Positions 6,030-7,944 of a DNA stretch of 7,944 nt are shown here, one piece after another. Source of the DNA: Actinomycetes bacterium. GTDB taxonomy: Bacteria > Actinomycetota > CADDZG01 > JAHWKV01. How positions within the stretch are numbered: the first letter of the stretch is position 1; every line of letters begins with the position of its first letter. Location: positions 1 to 7,944 of the forward strand of contig JAJCYF010000073.1 in NCBI GenBank assembly GCA_029263035.1, read 5' to 3'. The notes under the pieces are model-generated. The model saw nothing but the letters and a program-made list of their open reading frames with translations, did not search any database and was not told where the DNA came from. Both the position numbers and the translations under genes were made by a program.

Positions 6030-7270
6030 TTTTCGCTCACGCCCTCCCACGAGCCGGCGCCCGGAGGCGATGCAGCATCCGCTCGCCGGGCCCGGGCCCA
6101 GGTCTTGAGCGGCAGGCCCCACAGCTTGACGAAGCCCTCGGCCGCCTTGTGGTCGAACGCGTCATCCCGGTCGTAGGTGGCCAGCGACATCTCGTAGAGC
6201 GAAGCCGCCGACCTGCGGCCGACGACCCGGACGCTGCCGGACTCGATCTTCACCCGGACCGTCCCGTTCACGTACTGCTCGGTGCTTTGAATGAACGCGT
6301 CCAGCGCCTCCCGCAGCGGCGAGAACCACAATCCTTCGTATGCCAGGTTGGCGTAGGTGCGCTCCAGCTCACGCTTGGTCCGCAGCAGGTCCCTCTCCAG
6401 GGTCAGGTGCTCGAGCTCGGCGTGAGCCTCGATCAGCGCCAGGGCGCCGGGGGCCTCGTACACCTCGCGGGATTTGATGCCCACCACCCGGTCCTCGATC
6501 ATGTCGATCCGGCCGTAGCCGTAGCTGCCGGCAAGCTTCTCCACCCTTTCGACCAGCTGGGAGAACGGCAGAGCTTCGCCGTCGAGCGCAACCGGGAGGC
6601 CGCGGCGGAACTCGATCTCCAGGTAGGCCGGCTCGGAGGGGGCCGACGAGGGGTCGGAGGTCCGCTCCCAGATATCGTCGGGCGGCTCGATGAACGGGTC
6701 CTCAAGGACTCCGCACTCGATGGCGCGGCCCCACAGGTTTTCGTCTATGGAGTAGGGGGATGCGGGGGTCATGGAGATCGGGAGGTTGTGCTGCATGGCG
6801 TAGCCCATGGCCTCCTCCCGCGTCATTCCCCACCCCCGGCAGGGGGCGAGCACGACCAGGTCGGGCGACAGGGCGGCGAGGGAGACCTCGAACCGCACCT
6901 GGTCGTTGCCCTTGCCGGTGCAGCCGTGGGCGACGTAGCGGGCGTTGTAGTGGTGGGCCGCCTCCGCCAAGTGCTTGCAGATCAGGGGCCGGGAAAGCGC
7001 GGAGACCAGGGGGTAGCGGTCCTGGTACAGCGCGTTGGCGGCCAGGGCCTTGGTCACGTACTCGTTGGCGTACTCCTCGCGGGCGTCGATGACCTGCGCA
7101 TCCAGCGCGCCGGCGTCCATGGCCCGCTTACGCAAAAGCTCGGTGTCGCCGCCCTGACCAACATCCACCAGCAGCGCGATGACGTCCAGGTCCTGCGTCT
7201 GCTTGAGCCACCTCACCGCTACGGTGGTGTCGAGCCCGCCTGAATAGGCAAGTACGACTCTTTCACTCAT
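6026..7270 (-). CDS. argG: Argininosuccinate synthase
   Basis: This enzyme condenses citrulline and aspartate with ATP to give argininosuccinate, AMP and pyrophosphate. The product has 414 residues, slightly over the usual 400. The N-type ATP-pyrophosphatase loop AYSGGLDTT is at 8-16. AHGCTGKGNDQVRFE at 114-128 carries citrulline/aspartate-binding residues, and SPYSIDENLWGR at 171-182 is another strongly conserved block. The last 20 or so residues (after about 395) are rich in Ala, Pro and Gly and look like a non-conserved tail. The ATG at 7270 has an AGGA ribosome-binding site 8 nt upstream. argR ends 36 nt before it, and its own TGA overlaps the argH start. In the pathway it takes citrulline from the argF product and passes argininosuccinate to ArgH. 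Confidence 0.97.
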   Translation of the reverse strand: MSERVVLAYSGGLDTTVAVRWLKQTQDLDVIALLVDVGQGGDTELLRKRAMDAGALDAQVIDAREEYANEYVTKALAANALYQDRYPLVSALSRPLICKHLAEAAHHYNARYVAHGCTGKGNDQVRFEVSLAALSPDLVVLAPCRGWGMTREEAMGYAMQHNLPISMTPASPYSIDENLWGRAIECGVLEDPFIEPPDDIWERTSDPSSAPSEPAYLEIEFRRGLPVALDGEALPFSQLVERVEKLAGSYGYGRIDMIEDRVVGIKSREVYEAPGALALIEAHAELEHLTLERDLLRTKRELERTYANLAYEGLWFSPLREALDAFIQSTEQYVNGTVRVKIESGSVRVVGRRSAASLYEMSLATYDRDDAFDHKAAEGFVKLWGLPLKTWARARRADAASPPGAGSWEGVSEK

Positions 7271-7306
7271 CTTGAACTTCCTCTCTCATAGAACCACTGT
7301 CGACTT

Positions 7307-7792
7307 TCAATCCTCCGCGGGGGCCAGGTCACTGCCGGGCAGGGACTCCACCATCCCCCGCAGCCGGCGCTCCACCTTGCGGGACATGACCCCCTGTTTG
7401 CACACCACCAGGATGGTGTCGTCGCCGGCGATGGTGCCCGCCACCCCTTCAAGTCCCAACCGGTCCAATGCTCCGCCCACCATCCCGGCGTGTCCCGGCG
7501 GGGTCTTGACGACGACCAGGTTGCCACTGGACTCCAGCCCCAGGACGGACTCGCTGAACATCCTGCTGACCGCGTCGCCGGCCGGAACCGAGACCGACTC
7601 GGAGGGCAGCGAGTACACGACCTTGCCTTCCCGACGGACCTTGACCGCCCCCAACTCATCGAGATCCCGGGAGACCGTTGCCTGCGTGGCCGGGAATCCG
7701 GAGCCTCGCAGCATCTTGACCAGCTGGGTCTGGCTGGTAATCGGCACCTGCCGGATAAGCCCCACAATCCTGCGCTGCCTGCCCGCTTTCAT
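7307..7792 (-). CDS. argR: Arginine repressor ArgR
   Basis: The product has 161 residues and the standard two-domain ArgR layout. Residues 1-70 form a winged helix-turn-helix with the recognition segment ATQATVSRDLDELG at 35-48. A linker leads to the C-terminal arginine-binding and oligomerisation domain, with PPGHAGMVGGALD at 98-110 and GTIAGDDTILV at 119-129. In known ArgR proteins the paired Asp of the GDDT motif contacts arginine between trimers; the motif is intact at Asp124-Asp125. With arginine bound, the hexamer represses arginine-synthesis genes. The ATG overlaps the argF stop as ATGA, and ribosome-binding signals are weak (AAGGA about 15 nt away), so translation probably depends on coupling to argF. 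Being inside the operon it may repress itself. I found no convincing ARG box in this window; the operator would be expected upstream of the operon's first gene, outside the window. Confidence 0.95.
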   Translation of the reverse strand: MKAGRQRRIVGLIRQVPITSQTQLVKMLRGSGFPATQATVSRDLDELGAVKVRREGKVVYSLPSESVSVPAGDAVSRMFSESVLGLESSGNLVVVKTPPGHAGMVGGALDRLGLEGVAGTIAGDDTILVVCKQGVMSRKVERRLRGMVESLPGSDLAPAED

Positions 7793-7944
7793 CGCACCCG
7801 GCGACCGTCCTTATCTGCTCGGTCCAGCGTCAACAGCCACTCCATCAGGGCCTTTTGGGCGGGAAGCCGGTTGGCCGCCTGCTGCCAGATGACAGAGCGG
7901 GGGCCGTCCATGACCTCGGTGCTGATCTCCTCCTCCCGGTGCGC
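7789..7944 (-). CDS. argF: Ornithine carbamoyltransferase, C-terminal fragment
   Basis: The frame enters from the right edge and is open for 51 codons to a TGA at 7791-7789. The visible segment begins AHREEEISTEVMDGPRSV, followed by an Asn-Arg-Leu helix and QKALMEWLL. This matches the end of ornithine carbamoyltransferase, just after the HCLP catalytic segment (itself outside the window): the HR-x-EEI-T run, the GPRSV-x-W/F-x-QA-x-NR block and a final amphipathic helix. The enzyme makes citrulline from ornithine and carbamoyl phosphate. Position directly before argR, argG and argH supports argF over other transcarbamylases. About 12 residues after the helix (TLDRADKDGRRVR) are a non-conserved tail. 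The stop overlaps the argR start as ATGA. Confidence 0.88.
   Translation of the reverse strand, partial: AHREEEISTEVMDGPRSVIWQQAANRLPAQKALMEWLLTLDRADKDGRRVR

Noticed and set aside
6030..6122. N-terminal extension of argH to the ATG at 6122
   Set aside because: The added 31 residues are out-of-frame argG sequence. The ATGA overlap at 6026-6029 and the normal ArgH N-terminus support the shorter form.
6149..7243. Long open frame of 364 codons on the plus strand opposite argG
   Set aside because: It lies wholly antisense to a clear argG. Its composition (Val, Gly, Arg, His rich) is what the complement of a GC-rich gene gives, and it shows no family motifs.
7271..7306. ARG box between argR and argG
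   Set aside because: I looked for paired TGAAT/ATTCA-like or related palindromic halves and found only isolated partial matches.
1..7944. CRISPR array, tRNA/rRNA genes, insertion sequences or phage genes
   Set aside because: No regularly spaced repeats, cloverleaf-like segments, transposase or integrase motifs, or terminal inverted repeats flanking a gene were seen on either strand.

Overview
The window is GC-rich bacterial DNA that reads most like an actinobacterium. The grounds are the argF-argR-argG-argH gene order, ATGA start/stop overlaps, GTG and TTG starts, Pro/Ala/Ser/Thr-rich secreted proteins, and small membrane proteins of a kind common in that phylum. The species cannot be named from the sequence. 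No RNA genes, CRISPR arrays, insertion sequences or phage genes were seen. All genes except the fragment at the left edge lie on the minus strand, so the biological order runs from right to left.

Right half (7944 to 4626): the 3' part of an arginine biosynthesis operon. It holds the C-terminus of ornithine carbamoyltransferase (argF), the arginine repressor (argR), argininosuccinate synthase (argG) and argininosuccinate lyase (argH). argF/argR and argG/argH are each joined by an ATGA overlap, and 36 nt separate argR from argG. Together the enzymes convert ornithine to citrulline, argininosuccinate and arginine, and the repressor of the pathway is encoded inside the operon.

Middle (4464 to 3153): three small multi-pass membrane proteins in tandem (125, 158 and 123 aa; start codons ATG, GTG and TTG). 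I can assign no function to any of them. Two hairpins occupy the gap between the first and second.

Left part (3032 to 422): two tandem genes for secreted proteins. The first is a family 16 glycoside hydrolase with a Pro/Thr/Ser linker. The second is a BNR-repeat (sialidase-like) beta-propeller protein with a hydrophobic C-terminal tail. The 109-nt gap between them holds a hairpin just after the first stop codon and a perfect 14-bp inverted repeat whose inner arm lies directly in front of the second start codon. This is the clearest structure not explained by coding.

Left edge (2 to 397, plus strand): the 3' end of a Pro/Ala/Ser-rich surface protein with a C-terminal membrane anchor, converging on the BNR-repeat gene with only 24 nt between the stop codons.

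Most of the window is ordinary. I do not see a convincing new multi-gene system. The best leads are the intergenic inverted repeat and the uncharacterised membrane-protein trio.
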